Shown: positions 34,682 to 44,675 of the stretch, piece after piece
Numbering within the stretch: the stretch's first letter is position 1
Layout: every line of letters begins with the position of its first letter
DNA from: Aestuariibacter sp. GS-14
GTDB taxonomy: Bacteria; Pseudomonadota; Gammaproteobacteria; Enterobacterales; Alteromonadaceae
Assembly (NCBI RefSeq): GCF_006494365.1
Contig: NZ_VHIP01000009.1
Coordinates: 62,001 to 126,000 of the forward strand
Length of the DNA: 64,000 nt
Reading direction: 5' to 3'
Notes under the pieces: generated by a model
Database searches by the model: none
What the model saw: only the letters and a program-made list of their open reading frames with translations
Told to the model about the DNA's origin: nothing
Program-made: the position numbers and the translations under genes

Positions 34682-36526
34682 ATGATAAAAACGACCCTAA
34701 GACCTACCATGGCAGCGGTACTGCTGGCCGTGAGCGCATCCGCTACGGCAGCAAACGACAGATACATTATTCAGGTAGATAACCCGTCGAAAGGCGTAGT
34801 AAAAGCCCTGACGAAGCAGCTCGGTGGACAAGTTCACGTTGACGCCGACGGTTTTATCGCTGCCACCTTCTCTGGCAAATCATTGTCGGAAGTAAAAGGC
34901 TTACTGAACAACCCACACGTTAAACTGGTTGAAGAAGATGCGTTGCGTTCTGCTATGGCGCTGTTTAATGATGACGCCGGCAGCCCGATGCAAAGCCAAA
35001 TTACACCCTATGCCGTTTACCAGGCGCAGGCCGACCAGGTTGCGTTTAACGCGAACGCTGGTATGAAAGTGTGTGTTATCGACTCAGGTTTAGACAGCAC
35101 AAACCCAGATTTTGTGTGGGCAAATATTACTGGCGACAACGACCCAGGCACAGGCAACTGGTTTAACGCAGGTGGCGAACACGGCACCCACGTAGCCGGT
35201 ACTATTGGTGCGGCAGATAACAGCTTCGGTGTAGTGGGTATGGCACCGGGCGTAGACATGCACATTATTAAAGTATTCAACGCTGCAGGTTGGGGATATT
35301 CTTCCGATTTAGCTCAGGCGGCGCAGTTGTGCGGCCAGGCTGGCGCTAACATTATTAATATGAGCTTAGGCGGTGGAGCGGCTAACAGTACCGAGGAAAA
35401 CGCCTTTAAAAACTTTACCGCCGCTGGTGGTTTAGTGATTGCAGCTGCGGGTAACGATGGCAATTCCTCTCGCATGTATCCTGCAGGCTATTCATCGGTA
35501 ATGATGGTCGGTGCCAACGATGCAAACAACGCTATTGCAGATTTCTCTCAATTTCCAAGTTGCACCACAGGTCGTGGTAAAAACGTAACCAGTGATGAAA
35601 CTATCTGTGTTGAAGTCACCGCAGGCGGCGTAGATACCCTTTCAACGGTACCAGCAGGCACGGCGGTGATGTCAGGACTGAGCATGGATGGCAGCGGCTT
35701 TGCCTCCAGTGCCATGGAAAACACCGGCAATGCGAGTGGTCAAACGTTCTACATGGGCACAGCACAAAGCACAGATGCGGGTGCGTCTGGCAAAATATGT
35801 GTTATCGACCGTGGCGTCATTTCTTTCCATGATAAAGTAGCCAATTGCGAAGCCTCTGGTGGCATTGGCGCAGTGATCATTAACAATGAAGCTGGCATGC
35901 TTTACGGAACACTGGGTGATACAAACTCAACATCTATTCCTGCAGTAGGTACTGCTCTGGAAGACCGTGCAGCCATTCTGGCTGCGGGCACGGCGGATAT
36001 TTCTGTTGGCGCCAGTGACTACGGCTACCTGAGTGGTACCTCAATGGCAACGCCAGCGGTTTCAGGTGTTGCTGCACTGGTATGGTCAAATCATGCATCC
36101 TGTACAGGAACTGAAATTCGCGACGCGTTAAAAGCCACAGCGATGGACGCGGGTGCAGCGGGTAAAGATGTGTATTTCGGCTACGGTATTGTTCAGGCTG
36201 CGGCAGCTGATGCCTACCTGACAGCCAACGGCTGTGCCGGTGGAAACGGCGGTGGCGGTGATAATGGTGGTGGTGGCGACACGGGCACCGGCCTTACCTT
36301 AACCGCAAACGGCTACAAGGTAAAAGGGACGCAACAAGTTGACCTTAGCTGGGCAAACAGCAGTGCAGCTATGGATATCTTCCGCAACGGCAATACAATT
36401 GCAACTGTTAGCGGCACCACCAGCTATACCGACACAATAAATGTAAAAGGCGGCGGCGTGTATGATTACCAGGTGTGTGAGTCTGGTACATCAACCTGTT
36501 CTGCTGTGGTAACAGTGGTGTTCTAA
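34682..36526 (+). CDS. Secreted subtilisin-like serine protease with PA insert
   Basis: A 614-residue S8 peptidase. I chose ATG 34682; GAAGAAG just upstream is its ribosome site and rules against GTG 34667. Order: signal peptide (to about residue 23), inhibitor-type propeptide (to about 100), catalytic domain with Asp134 (VIDSGLD), His167 (EHGTHVAG) and Ser454 (SGTSMATP), and a protease-associated (PA) domain inserted between His and Ser (about 325-430; ICVIDRGVISFHDKVANC). After a Gly-rich linker (about 520-535) comes a small beta-sandwich domain ending in CSAVVTVVF. It is an extracellular protein-degrading enzyme with its own terminator. Confidence 0.95.
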   Translation: MIKTTLRPTMAAVLLAVSASATAANDRYIIQVDNPSKGVVKALTKQLGGQVHVDADGFIAATFSGKSLSEVKGLLNNPHVKLVEEDALRSAMALFNDDAGSPMQSQITPYAVYQAQADQVAFNANAGMKVCVIDSGLDSTNPDFVWANITGDNDPGTGNWFNAGGEHGTHVAGTIGAADNSFGVVGMAPGVDMHIIKVFNAAGWGYSSDLAQAAQLCGQAGANIINMSLGGGAANSTEENAFKNFTAAGGLVIAAAGNDGNSSRMYPAGYSSVMMVGANDANNAIADFSQFPSCTTGRGKNVTSDETICVEVTAGGVDTLSTVPAGTAVMSGLSMDGSGFASSAMENTGNASGQTFYMGTAQSTDAGASGKICVIDRGVISFHDKVANCEASGGIGAVIINNEAGMLYGTLGDTNSTSIPAVGTALEDRAAILAAGTADISVGASDYGYLSGTSMATPAVSGVAALVWSNHASCTGTEIRDALKATAMDAGAAGKDVYFGYGIVQAAAADAYLTANGCAGGNGGGGDNGGGGDTGTGLTLTANGYKVKGTQQVDLSWANSSAAMDIFRNGNTIATVSGTTSYTDTINVKGGGVYDYQVCESGTSTCSAVVTVVF

Positions 36527-36547
36527 AGTAGCACTGCTTTACACAAC

Positions 36548-36574
36548 AAAGCCCACCAAACTGGTGGGCTTTTT
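36548..36574 (+). terminator. Rho-independent terminator of the subtilase gene
   Basis: A GCCCACCA/TGGTGGGC stem with a 3-base loop is followed by five T residues, 22 bp past the stop. The preceding AAA may let it work for the convergent PH-domain gene. Confidence 0.92.
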
Positions 36575-36602
36575 CGTATCAAGCACGAATTGGTATTCGC
36601 TA

Positions 36603-36977
36603 TTAACCAAACATGGCATTCGCCAGTGACTTCTGCACCCCAATGGCGGTGTCTTTTTTCAGTTCGAATTTCATGGCTTCGGCCTGTCCTGATATAAAAA
36701 TACGCAGTTCTGCGTCCATATCAAAATGCCCGGCAGTTTCTACTTTAAACTGCGTAATGGCCTTGTAAGGCACCGAGTGATATTCCACTTTCCGGCCTGT
36801 TACACCTTGCTTGTCGATAAACATAAAACGATGGTTGGTAAAGACAATCAGGTCTCTAACCAGTTTGTAAGCACTTATCACGTTTTCAGTATTACCCAGT
36901 ATAGGTTGTAATTCTTCCTGTACTTCTGTTACATCCACTTCACTGGCATTGCCCAGTAATGCATCTAGTAATCCCAT
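36603..36977 (-). CDS. PH-domain (bPH_1-type) protein
   Basis: A 124-residue soluble protein that matches the bacterial pleckstrin-homology family: the segment ISAYKLVRDLIVFTNHRFMF is a typical bPH strand pattern, followed by DKQGVTGRKVEYHSVPYKAI and TQFKVETAGHF. No signal peptide or membrane segment is present. Proteins of this group are widespread and poorly characterised. It converges on the subtilase gene and starts 42 bp downstream of the GGDEF-EAL gene stop on the same strand. Confidence 0.85.
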   Translation of the reverse strand: MGLLDALLGNASEVDVTEVQEELQPILGNTENVISAYKLVRDLIVFTNHRFMFIDKQGVTGRKVEYHSVPYKAITQFKVETAGHFDMDAELRIFISGQAEAMKFELKKDTAIGVQKSLANAMFG

Positions 36978-37019
36978 GGAACCTCCTGTTTGCCCGACAT
37001 CACATACAGAGTTGGGCTG

Positions 37020-39902
37020 TTAACTAACCAACTGCAACAGGTTGCAGTGATTGACTAATGGTTCAGGATACCCCAAAGCGAAACCTTGTCCATAGTCTAT
37101 TCCCAGTTCAATCAACGCTTCACGCGTGGCGTCGTCAACGACAAATTCCGCGATAGTTTGCTTGCCCATACTCTGGGCAATGTTATTAATGGCTTTTACC
37201 GTTTCATAATCGATCTTGTCGCGCACCATGTTACGCACAAAAGAGCCGTCAATTTTTACGTAATCCACATCCAGGTTTTTCAAATACGTAAACGACGACA
37301 TACCAGCACCAAAATCATCTAACGCAAATCGGCATCCCAGTGCCCGCAGTTCATCAATAAACCATTTCGCAGAAGAAAGGTTAGTCACCGCCGAAGTTTC
37401 GGTGATTTCAAAACACAACTTTTCTGCTGGTATATTAGAGCATTGGATCTGATGCACTATTTGCTTCAGCAGCTTTTCATCACTCAGCGTAATGCCCGAC
37501 AGATTAATGGCGATCTTGTCGAGCTGACGGCAGAATGCAGGTTGTTGATGCAAGAACCTCAGGGTGTTGTCGACTACCCACCAGTCAATTTTATTCATTA
37601 CGCCGTGTTGTTCCGCCAAAGGAATAAACACGCCGGGACTAATATACTGTCCATCCTCACCAATTAGCCGTAACAGTACTTCTCCGTGAGTTCGCTGGTT
37701 GGCACTTTTTAAATCAATAATAGGCTGGAAGAATAACTCAAATCCATTGTTGTCGAGGGCCATTTGGAAGTGTTGCAATACTTTGCTTTCAACCATATCC
37801 AATGCTTGTTGTTCTTCGGTTGGTGTATACACAAAATAGCGGTTTCGGCCCATAGACTTGGCTTTGTAACAGGCGTTGTCGGCGGCCTTAATTAAATCTG
37901 CCGCACTGTAACCTGGTTGGTGTATGTCGATAACACCGATACTGGCTCCCACGAAGAACACTTTATCCTCTACCGTAAACCGATAAGCGCCAATGTGCTG
38001 TAACAGTCTGTCCAGTTTATCCAGGACCTGCTCGAGTGTGAGGTTTCTGAAAATCATGCAAAACTCATCACCACCAATGCGTGCCAGTAAGTCTTTTTCA
38101 TTTACAAACTCACCAAACACATTTGAGACTTCTTTTAATAAACGGTCGCCTGCCGGATGGCCGCAGCTGTCATTCACCAACTTAAACCTGTCCATGTCGA
38201 TAAAACACATCACTGCACTGGCTTCGCCGGCATTTACCTTGCTAATAAGTCCGGTGAGGTAGTGATCAAACGCGTACCGGTTCATCAAACCGGTTAGCTG
38301 GTCGTGACTGGCCTGGTATCTTACTTCTTCCTGCAACGCAAACTCTTCAGTCACGTCACGAGCAATACCTTCAATGGCAATTAATTTGCCCTGTTCATCA
38401 AATACGCCCGCATCAGCGAATTCAATCACTTTTGTATCACCACTCTCTGCACGTAATTTCAAACGATAGGGTTGCGGATTCTCACCAGATTGAATGGAAT
38501 ACACTATGTTTCGATGGTCAGCATGCGACTCCACCATAAAGCGACGTTGCGCAAGGCAAAACTGCTCTGCGTTGATCCCCAAAATAGATTGCACTCCATG
38601 ACTCACATACACAAATGATTGGTCGAGTGTTTTGGTATACACAAAATGACGGTACAGCCCATCGATTAAGCGGCGGTATTTTTCCTCACTCCGAAGTAAT
38701 GCCCGTTGTGCATTAAAACGCTCGGTGACATCCCTGAGTGTGATCGCGATATCTTTACCTGCCCGAACAATTTGTACCTTTAACCACTGCGGCTTTATCA
38801 GGCGGCTCTTAATTTCAATATAGTCGTCAAAGGGCTCGCCTGTTAGCACGACCTCATCGATGCGCGGCACTATATGATGCTGCTTAAACGTTTTTAACTG
38901 AACCGATAATGGTTTGTCTTTTATTAAACAGACATCGCCCTGAAACAACTGATTGGCAATTTTATTCGCCTCAACCAAAAAGTAATCGTCCGCCACTTTT
39001 TTGTAGATTAACAAAGCATCCAGTGCTGCTTCACTTGCCGTTTTATAACGCAACTGGCTCTGATCCAAATTCATGGCACTTTTCAGTAACTTATACAACA
39101 CAATGGTAGCCAGTAGTGACATAACCAGGCCTACCAGTGAAACTAACAACGCACCACTGAAGGCAGGTTCAGGTAACGCTAGTTGCAAGCGCCACACCCG
39201 GCCAAGCACGTTAAACAAATCACTTTTGACGGGAAACGATTCCACATTGGCAGGCGCATTTGAGCCTACTGTCAGAGGATTCAGAGTAGAGTCGGTTATC
39301 AGAAAATGGTAATGCTGTTCAACCAATTGACCATTGGACATGGCCAACCAGGCTTGCAAATCAAAGGTGGCCAGCACGTATCCCAAATGCGGTTCCTGAG
39401 GGCTGATTAAGCGTCCGTATAACAGAAAATGCTGCCCGCCCATCCCGCTGACTAACTGGCTGAAATACTGCTCACCATTGGTAAATTCCAGGAAGTCGGG
39501 TAATTCAAGAGACTTACCCACAATGTTATCATGCCAATAAGGGGCAGACGGGTACTGTGGCCTGACCAGCCACTGAACCAGTCCATTGCTATCTATCAGC
39601 ATCAAGCTGCTGTAGCCACGCTGTATACTGAGCAGAGTGATTGCCTGAACATTGAACCAATCCAGATAATTCGGTTCCTGCGTTGGCCAGTTTTGCATGA
39701 GTGACTCAAGTGCCTGATGACGCTCTGCCGCCATGGTTTGCAAATTTACCACAACCTGCGCAGACAGGTTTTCTGCTTTACTGCGCTCAACAGTAAACTC
39801 GCGATCCTGTAAATAAATCCCAACGCTGACAAAGAATGCAGCCAGTAAACAAAACAGAATGATGGGCGTAAAGTAAATGCGTTTTTGAGCTTTTTGCGAC
39901 AT
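37020..39902 (-). CDS. Membrane PAS-GGDEF-EAL cyclic-di-GMP protein
   Basis: A 960-residue protein likely to make and/or break c-di-GMP. An N-terminal helix (residues about 10-27) and another near 255-280 enclose a periplasmic sensor domain of CHASE/Cache type. Two PAS-like segments follow (about 300-390 and 410-520), then a GGDEF domain with the intact active site G610-G-D-E-F614 and an EAL domain. The EAL motif reads EVL at 741-743, a common active variant; DDFGAGMSSFTYLKNL is also present. Both halves look competent. It likely tunes surface attachment or motility. It stands alone. Confidence 0.93.
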   Translation of the reverse strand: MSQKAQKRIYFTPIILFCLLAAFFVSVGIYLQDREFTVERSKAENLSAQVVVNLQTMAAERHQALESLMQNWPTQEPNYLDWFNVQAITLLSIQRGYSSLMLIDSNGLVQWLVRPQYPSAPYWHDNIVGKSLELPDFLEFTNGEQYFSQLVSGMGGQHFLLYGRLISPQEPHLGYVLATFDLQAWLAMSNGQLVEQHYHFLITDSTLNPLTVGSNAPANVESFPVKSDLFNVLGRVWRLQLALPEPAFSGALLVSLVGLVMSLLATIVLYKLLKSAMNLDQSQLRYKTASEAALDALLIYKKVADDYFLVEANKIANQLFQGDVCLIKDKPLSVQLKTFKQHHIVPRIDEVVLTGEPFDDYIEIKSRLIKPQWLKVQIVRAGKDIAITLRDVTERFNAQRALLRSEEKYRRLIDGLYRHFVYTKTLDQSFVYVSHGVQSILGINAEQFCLAQRRFMVESHADHRNIVYSIQSGENPQPYRLKLRAESGDTKVIEFADAGVFDEQGKLIAIEGIARDVTEEFALQEEVRYQASHDQLTGLMNRYAFDHYLTGLISKVNAGEASAVMCFIDMDRFKLVNDSCGHPAGDRLLKEVSNVFGEFVNEKDLLARIGGDEFCMIFRNLTLEQVLDKLDRLLQHIGAYRFTVEDKVFFVGASIGVIDIHQPGYSAADLIKAADNACYKAKSMGRNRYFVYTPTEEQQALDMVESKVLQHFQMALDNNGFELFFQPIIDLKSANQRTHGEVLLRLIGEDGQYISPGVFIPLAEQHGVMNKIDWWVVDNTLRFLHQQPAFCRQLDKIAINLSGITLSDEKLLKQIVHQIQCSNIPAEKLCFEITETSAVTNLSSAKWFIDELRALGCRFALDDFGAGMSSFTYLKNLDVDYVKIDGSFVRNMVRDKIDYETVKAINNIAQSMGKQTIAEFVVDDATREALIELGIDYGQGFALGYPEPLVNHCNLLQLVS

Positions 39903-40102
39903 AAGTAAATACCACCTGGATTTCGCGCAGTCGCCGACAATACCGCATGATTATTAAAATTACGTGACGCAAATACGGTGAATTTACAACCGGTGCTGAT
40001 CGTTTTCTGAGTAAAACTCGCCTTTGTGCTGCAGCAGTGACACAATGGCTGTTGTACTATGTTGTTCAATCTGCTGTTAGCGATTCTTCGAAAGGAAACT
40101 CT

Positions 40103-41107
40103 GTGACGCAAGTGTATACCGGCACAACTTATCAGGACGTTCACGATGCGTCCCTTCGCCTCGTAGGCAAAGTACAACGCACTCCCATCCTGGAGTCGTC
40201 ATTGTTAAACCGCTGGTTGGGGCACAGAGTGTTGTTTAAGGCGGAATGCCTGCAGCCCACTGGCGCATTTAAGTTGCGTGGCGCCACGAACTTTATTACG
40301 GCGCTGCAGGAATCAGGTACGATCCCCAAACATATTGTAGCTAACAGTTCAGGCAACCATGCTCAGGCGGTTGCCTATGCGGCCTCGAAAGCCAGTATTC
40401 CGGTAACCATTTACGCAACCAACACCATCTCGCCGGTGAAAGCCGCAGCAACCCGTGCCTACGGCGCCGAATTAAAACTCTACCCTACCCGTGTAGAAGC
40501 AGACCAGGCAGTGGCCGATGCAGCCGAAGCCGAGGGCACCGTTTGGATACCGCCATTTAACCACCCGTTAGTGATTGCAGGACAGGGAACCGCCGCAATG
40601 GAAGCGCTGCAGGATCACCCGGACATAAATGCCATATTTGCACCTTGTGGTGGCGGTGGTTTGCTCAGCGGTACATTACTGGCCTCTCGTGCGCTTGCGC
40701 CGGATGCACTGGTTATTGGTGCAGAACCTCAGGTGGCCAACGACGCTTCGCGCTCCTTGCAATCAGGACGTATTGAGTCGCTTTCCGGTCCGGTGAGTAC
40801 ATTGGCCGATGGGGCAGCAACGCCATCAGTGGGTGAATACACATTTCCGTTATTGCAGGAACTGGATGATTTTTACGAAGTCAATGAACAGCAAATTGCT
40901 TACTGGACTCAGTGGCTGCAACATCTGCTGAAGATTCATGTAGAACCCACCAGTGCCATGAGCATGGCGGCAGTAGCGGCCTGGGCAGTGAATACGCAGC
41001 CAGGACAAACCGCTTTGGTGTTACTCACCGGTGGCAATATAAGCCAGTCTGCCATGGCCAAAATCTGGCAAACCGATTATTTACTCCAACCCCCAACTAT
41101 TGCATGA
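40103..41107 (+). CDS. Threonine/serine dehydratase-like PLP enzyme
   Basis: A 334-residue fold-type II PLP enzyme. I chose GTG 40103, six bases after an AAAGGA ribosome site; the longer frame from 40037 lies upstream of it. The PLP-lysine motif is in TGAFKLRGA, the phosphate loop CGGGGL is present, and the C-terminal LLTGGN motif fits the catabolic threonine dehydratase/serine racemase group. It would deaminate Thr or Ser to a 2-oxoacid. No ACT regulatory domain is present. The following amidohydrolase gene begins 10 bp after its stop. Confidence 0.88.
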   Translation: MTQVYTGTTYQDVHDASLRLVGKVQRTPILESSLLNRWLGHRVLFKAECLQPTGAFKLRGATNFITALQESGTIPKHIVANSSGNHAQAVAYAASKASIPVTIYATNTISPVKAAATRAYGAELKLYPTRVEADQAVADAAEAEGTVWIPPFNHPLVIAGQGTAAMEALQDHPDINAIFAPCGGGGLLSGTLLASRALAPDALVIGAEPQVANDASRSLQSGRIESLSGPVSTLADGAATPSVGEYTFPLLQELDDFYEVNEQQIAYWTQWLQHLLKIHVEPTSAMSMAAVAAWAVNTQPGQTALVLLTGGNISQSAMAKIWQTDYLLQPPTIA

Positions 41108-41117
41108 GAACCTAACA

Positions 41118-42773
41118 ATGCGCAGATACGTGTCGCTCACCCTGCTGCTTGTATGCAGCTTACTCATGAGTGTGGCCTCAGCCAGTACGCTCATAGAAAA
41201 CGTCCGCGGTTATACGCTCAACGAGAAGGGCGAACTTGTACAGTTCAAGCGGATACTCCTTAATCGTGGCAAAGTGATCAGTCTTGATCCCACGTCTGTG
41301 CCAAACAAAGCGGAAGTTATCGACGGCAGAAATGCTGTGATGTTGCCAGGGTTAATAGATGCTCACGGCCATTTACTGGGGCTGGGAGGCAATTTGCTGG
41401 AAGTGGATTTGCGCGATAGCAAAACCATGAGTCAGGCCGCAAAATGGGTAGCAGACTACGCGCTGGCGCACATGGACCAGGATTGGATAAAAGGCAGGGG
41501 CTGGAACCAGGAACTGTGGAGTGACCGCTCGTTTCCAACAGCGAAAGCACTGGATAAAGTCATTGCTCAAAAGCCTGTATGGTTAAGCCGGGTAGACGGT
41601 CACGCGGCCTGGGTAAATACCAAAGCGCTGCAACTCGCCGGTATCACACGCGACACTCAGGACCCGGTTGGTGGGCAGATCCTGCGCGATTCACAAGGCA
41701 ATCCTACCGGTGTACTGATTGATAATGCCATGGACTTAGTGGCCGCTGTTATGCCTACCGAGAGTACAAGGCAATATCAGGCACAATTGAATGCGGCCGG
41801 TGAGCATTTGTTGTCCGTGGGGATCACCGCAATGCACGATGCCGGTGTGAGCCATCATGTTTACGATTTTTACCTGGCGCGCGCAGCGGCGCAAACGCTA
41901 CCTGTGCGTATTTATGCGATGTTAAGTGCTACCGATCCGCAACTCGATGAAATGTTAGATACCGGCATTATTCGCAGTGCCGATGATTTTCTGTCGATTC
42001 GCTCTGTAAAAGCCTATGGTGACGGCGCGTTAGGCAGTCGCGGCGCTGCATTATTAAAGCCTTACAGTGATTCCCCCCATCAGCATGGCTTATTGCTTAC
42101 TCAACCCGACGATTTCCCTAAAATATTTCAAAAGGTGCTGGGAGCAGGTTTTCAGCTGAACTTCCACGCAATAGGCGACAAAGCCAATCGTATGGTACTG
42201 GATGAGTTTGAGAAAACCTTTGCAAGTGTTGGCGGCCAATCACTCAGAAACCGCGTCGAACACGCACAGGTAATCAACGTGAACGATCTGCCCCGATTTG
42301 CAAAATTAAACGTGTTACCATCAATGCAACCCACCCACGCAACCTCTGATATGAATATGGCAGAGGCACGTATTGGGAAAGCGCGTATGGCAGGTGCCTA
42401 TGCGTGGAAAACGTTGATAGACAGTGGCATACCCATGCCTCTGGGTTCAGACTTCCCGGTTGAGCTGGCGAATCCGTTTTATGGGCTGCACGCTGCTGTA
42501 ACGAGACAAGACCGCAACAACCAGCCACTCAAAGGCTGGTATCCGGAACAAGCGTTAACCGTAAAGCAGGCATTTAAAGGCTTTACCCTGGATGCGGCCT
42601 ACGCTGCGCATATGGAAGATGCCCTTGGCACACTAACACCAGGCAAGTGGGCGGATTTCATTTTAGTTGATCAGGATATTTTTACGGTGACGCCTCAGGA
42701 CATATGGAAAACCAAGGTGATGCAAACCTGGCTGGCCGGTGAAAAAGTATTCGATGCAAATAGCCAAAATTAA
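41118..42773 (+). CDS. Exported amidohydrolase (YtcJ-like)
   Basis: A 551-residue amidohydrolase of the YtcJ/NfdA group. ATG 41118 begins a signal peptide ([20 protein letters not shown]); the TTG at 41100 is a longer alternative. The metal-binding GLIDAHGHL motif (HxH), catalytic Lys region, [16 protein letters not shown] and the final GSDFPVE Asp motif are all intact, with a C-terminal [13 protein letters not shown]. Substrates in this family are amides and formamides. It is likely co-transcribed with the dehydratase. The signal peptide suggests periplasmic action. Confidence 0.9.
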   Translation: MRRYVSLTLLLVCSLLMSVASASTLIENVRGYTLNEKGELVQFKRILLNRGKVISLDPTSVPNKAEVIDGRNAVMLPGLIDAHGHLLGLGGNLLEVDLRDSKTMSQAAKWVADYALAHMDQDWIKGRGWNQELWSDRSFPTAKALDKVIAQKPVWLSRVDGHAAWVNTKALQLAGITRDTQDPVGGQILRDSQGNPTGVLIDNAMDLVAAVMPTESTRQYQAQLNAAGEHLLSVGITAMHDAGVSHHVYDFYLARAAAQTLPVRIYAMLSATDPQLDEMLDTGIIRSADDFLSIRSVKAYGDGALGSRGAALLKPYSDSPHQHGLLLTQPDDFPKIFQKVLGAGFQLNFHAIGDKANRMVLDEFEKTFASVGGQSLRNRVEHAQVINVNDLPRFAKLNVLPSMQPTHATSDMNMAEARIGKARMAGAYAWKTLIDSGIPMPLGSDFPVELANPFYGLHAAVTRQDRNNQPLKGWYPEQALTVKQAFKGFTLDAAYAAHMEDALGTLTPGKWADFILVDQDIFTVTPQDIWKTKVMQTWLAGEKVFDANSQN

Positions 42774-42829
42774 CTGGAGTCACGGCACAGGCTCATGCAC
42801 AATGCGCTTTTTTCATTGAGAGCACAACC

Positions 42830-43114
42830 ATGACTTTAAGTGTAAACAGCTATTTTAACGATGCCGTAAAATCCATTGCTTTCGAATCGGCTAACGGCCC
42901 ATGCACCGCTGGTGTAATGTTGCCTGGTGATTATGTGTTTGGCACCAGTCAGGACGAACTGATGAAGGTAACCGAGGGTGCGTTAACCGTAAAATTGCCT
43001 GGCGAAAGCGACTGGCAAACGTTTGAAGCTGGTACCGAATTTCGCGTTGCAGCTAATCAGTCATTTGATGTGAAAGTGGCAACGACTACAGCCTACTTAT
43101 GCTTCTACAGCTAG
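42830..43114 (+). CDS. ppnP: Pyrimidine/purine nucleoside phosphorylase PpnP
   Basis: A 94-residue cupin of the PpnP (YaiE, DUF1255) family that splits many nucleosides with phosphate. It matches the family in length and in the order of conserved segments: [36 protein letters not shown], then [14 protein letters not shown] and the final AYLCFYS. It follows the amidohydrolase gene by 56 bp and ends before a strong hairpin terminator. Confidence 0.93.
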   Translation: MTLSVNSYFNDAVKSIAFESANGPCTAGVMLPGDYVFGTSQDELMKVTEGALTVKLPGESDWQTFEAGTEFRVAANQSFDVKVATTTAYLCFYS

Positions 43115-43148
43115 CTGAATCCCAGATTTCAATCGCAGTCTAATATGA

Positions 43149-43174
43149 AAACACCACGCAATTGCGTGGTGTTT
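43149..43174. terminator. Perfect palindromic terminator after ppnP
   Basis: A 26-bp perfect palindrome (AAACACCACGCAA and its complement) lies between convergent genes, with T-rich sequence following on the plus strand. Confidence 0.85.
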
Positions 43175-43209
43175 CTTTAATTTCACTTTGTTTTATGCAA
43201 ACAGTGATA

Positions 43210-44064
43210 TCAATACAAGGTGCGGATCCACTTTTCTTCTGTGATAAAATTCCAGTTCCACGACTGCCACTCGTCTGGTAATCCGGCTTCAACCACCTCG
43301 TCTACCGACATCCCTTTTGCTTTTTGTGCATTCACGAAAGCCAGGGTAGCCTTCATCATGGCTAAGAAAGCCTGATAATCCTGCTTGGTAGCGAGTGGGC
43401 CATGACCGGGTATAATTTTTGTGTCTTCATCAATGCGATCAAGCAGCACCTCGACTGAACGAATATACCCGGCAACTGTGCCACCTGCTCCCAAGTCGAT
43501 ATAGGGGAATAACCCGTTAAAAAACAAATCGCCGGTGTGTAATACATTGGGCTGTTCAAACCACACTACACTGTCGCCATCGGTATGGCTGGCTGGCAGG
43601 TGAAACACATGCAGAGTTTCACCGTTAAAATGAATTTTCACGCCCTGTTCGTAAGTAACAACCGGCAATGCCGATGTAGCCACGGAACTATCGCTTGCCA
43701 GTCTTACACGCACGTTGTCGTGGGCGAAAATTGTTGCGCCTTTATTATCATGGAAAAACGCATTACTTCCTGTGTGATCGCCGTGAAAATGCGTATTGAT
43801 AACATAACTGGGTGTATTGTTACCAAGCTCACCCAGCGCTGCAGAAATTTTAGGTGCAAGTGGGGCAAATTGATCGTCAATTATCAACACCCCATCTTCA
43901 CCGGCAGACACGCCAATATTGCCACCAGCACCCGTTAGCATGTGAACCGAACCCGCCAAGTGCGCTGATTGTATTTCAACTGTTGCAAAGCGGTCATCTG
44001 CGTATAACTGTGTGGCCGCAAACGCCGCCGTTAGCGTAAAACAGCATTTAACCAATTGTTTCAT
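43210..44064 (-). CDS. Exported MBL-fold metallohydrolase
   Basis: A 284-residue secreted metallo-beta-lactamase-fold protein. The signal peptide ends around AAFAATQLYA. The zinc motif is INTHFHGDHTGSN (HxHxDH), with further ligand residues in LPASHTDGD and PGHGPL. The sequence resembles periplasmic family members that are not classical carbapenemases, so antibiotic resistance should not be assumed. It is the only gene between two terminators/gaps and converges on ppnP. Confidence 0.87.
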   Translation of the reverse strand: MKQLVKCCFTLTAAFAATQLYADDRFATVEIQSAHLAGSVHMLTGAGGNIGVSAGEDGVLIIDDQFAPLAPKISAALGELGNNTPSYVINTHFHGDHTGSNAFFHDNKGATIFAHDNVRVRLASDSSVATSALPVVTYEQGVKIHFNGETLHVFHLPASHTDGDSVVWFEQPNVLHTGDLFFNGLFPYIDLGAGGTVAGYIRSVEVLLDRIDEDTKIIPGHGPLATKQDYQAFLAMMKATLAFVNAQKAKGMSVDEVVEAGLPDEWQSWNWNFITEEKWIRTLY

Positions 44065-44178
44065 TAACCATTCCTTACCTGGACCAAGTAGGTATTATAT
44101 GCAACTGACTGCCAATTGGTTCACTGAAAAACGCAATTTATTGGCGCTCATAACGACACGATTTACAGCACAGCCAAA

Positions 44179-44421
44179 CTATACCGCTATGCTGTTTTCT
44201 TCATAATGTGCGGCCTGGCCGATGTACCTGAAACGCTCAACTGAACGCCCATTCACACTCACCTGCTCAGTAAACATATCTAACGGGCGAACCCATAGTG
44301 CGCCCTCACCGTACATGGGACGATACACCACTACCTGACTTTCGTCTTCAGAGTGTCTGGCAACACCAATTACTTCGTAATTGTTCCCTTTATAATGCTG
44401 GTAAACGCCGGGTTTAATCAT
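44179..44421 (-). CDS. DUF1653 family protein
   Basis: An 80-residue protein of the DUF1653 family. The conserved start (MIKPGVYQHYKGNNYEVIGV) and the ARHSEDESQVVVYRPMYGE and LWVRPLDMFTEQV segments match its single small beta-rich fold. A GGAGAC-type ribosome site lies just before the ATG. The function is unknown. It is separated from dinB by about 250 bp. Confidence 0.9.
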   Translation of the reverse strand: MIKPGVYQHYKGNNYEVIGVARHSEDESQVVVYRPMYGEGALWVRPLDMFTEQVSVNGRSVERFRYIGQAAHYEENSIAV

Positions 44422-44675
44422 TTTTTGTCTCCTTTATTGGGTGGCAAAAGCGTTAAGTCCTGTTTGTCGATGTTGTCGGGAATGACGGGGTTATGGGTAT
44501 GGCTATCTGGTTCGGTTAGTTTCCTCGTTAATTCACTTATGACGCATCTATTCATTCACGTAATTTACACGTAGCATTACGTTATATCGCCTTGCGCATA
44601 GTCATGCAACATAAGCCAACTTTATGGCATTTGTATGTATGAAAATGCAAGTTTAGTAGAAGATTATACTTTCTG
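44422..44675. other. Intergenic region between dinB and the DUF1653 gene
   Basis: About 254 bp with no convincing gene. It holds an imperfect hairpin near 44653-44680 just past the dinB stop, possibly its terminator, and an inverted repeat ACGTAAT/ATTACGT at 44558-44582 that may belong to the promoter of the DUF1653 gene. Confidence 0.45.

Noticed and set aside
37680-37700. EVL in place of EAL as a sign of an inactive phosphodiesterase
   Set aside because: EVL is a common functional variant and the other EAL-domain motifs are intact.
39746-40177. 143-codon frame across the promoter of the dehydratase gene
   Set aside because: It overlaps the starts of two good divergent genes and shows no domain or signal.
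43210-44064. Acquired carbapenemase
   Set aside because: It has the general MBL motif but no features that separate classical beta-lactamases from other exported MBL-fold proteins, and no mobile context.
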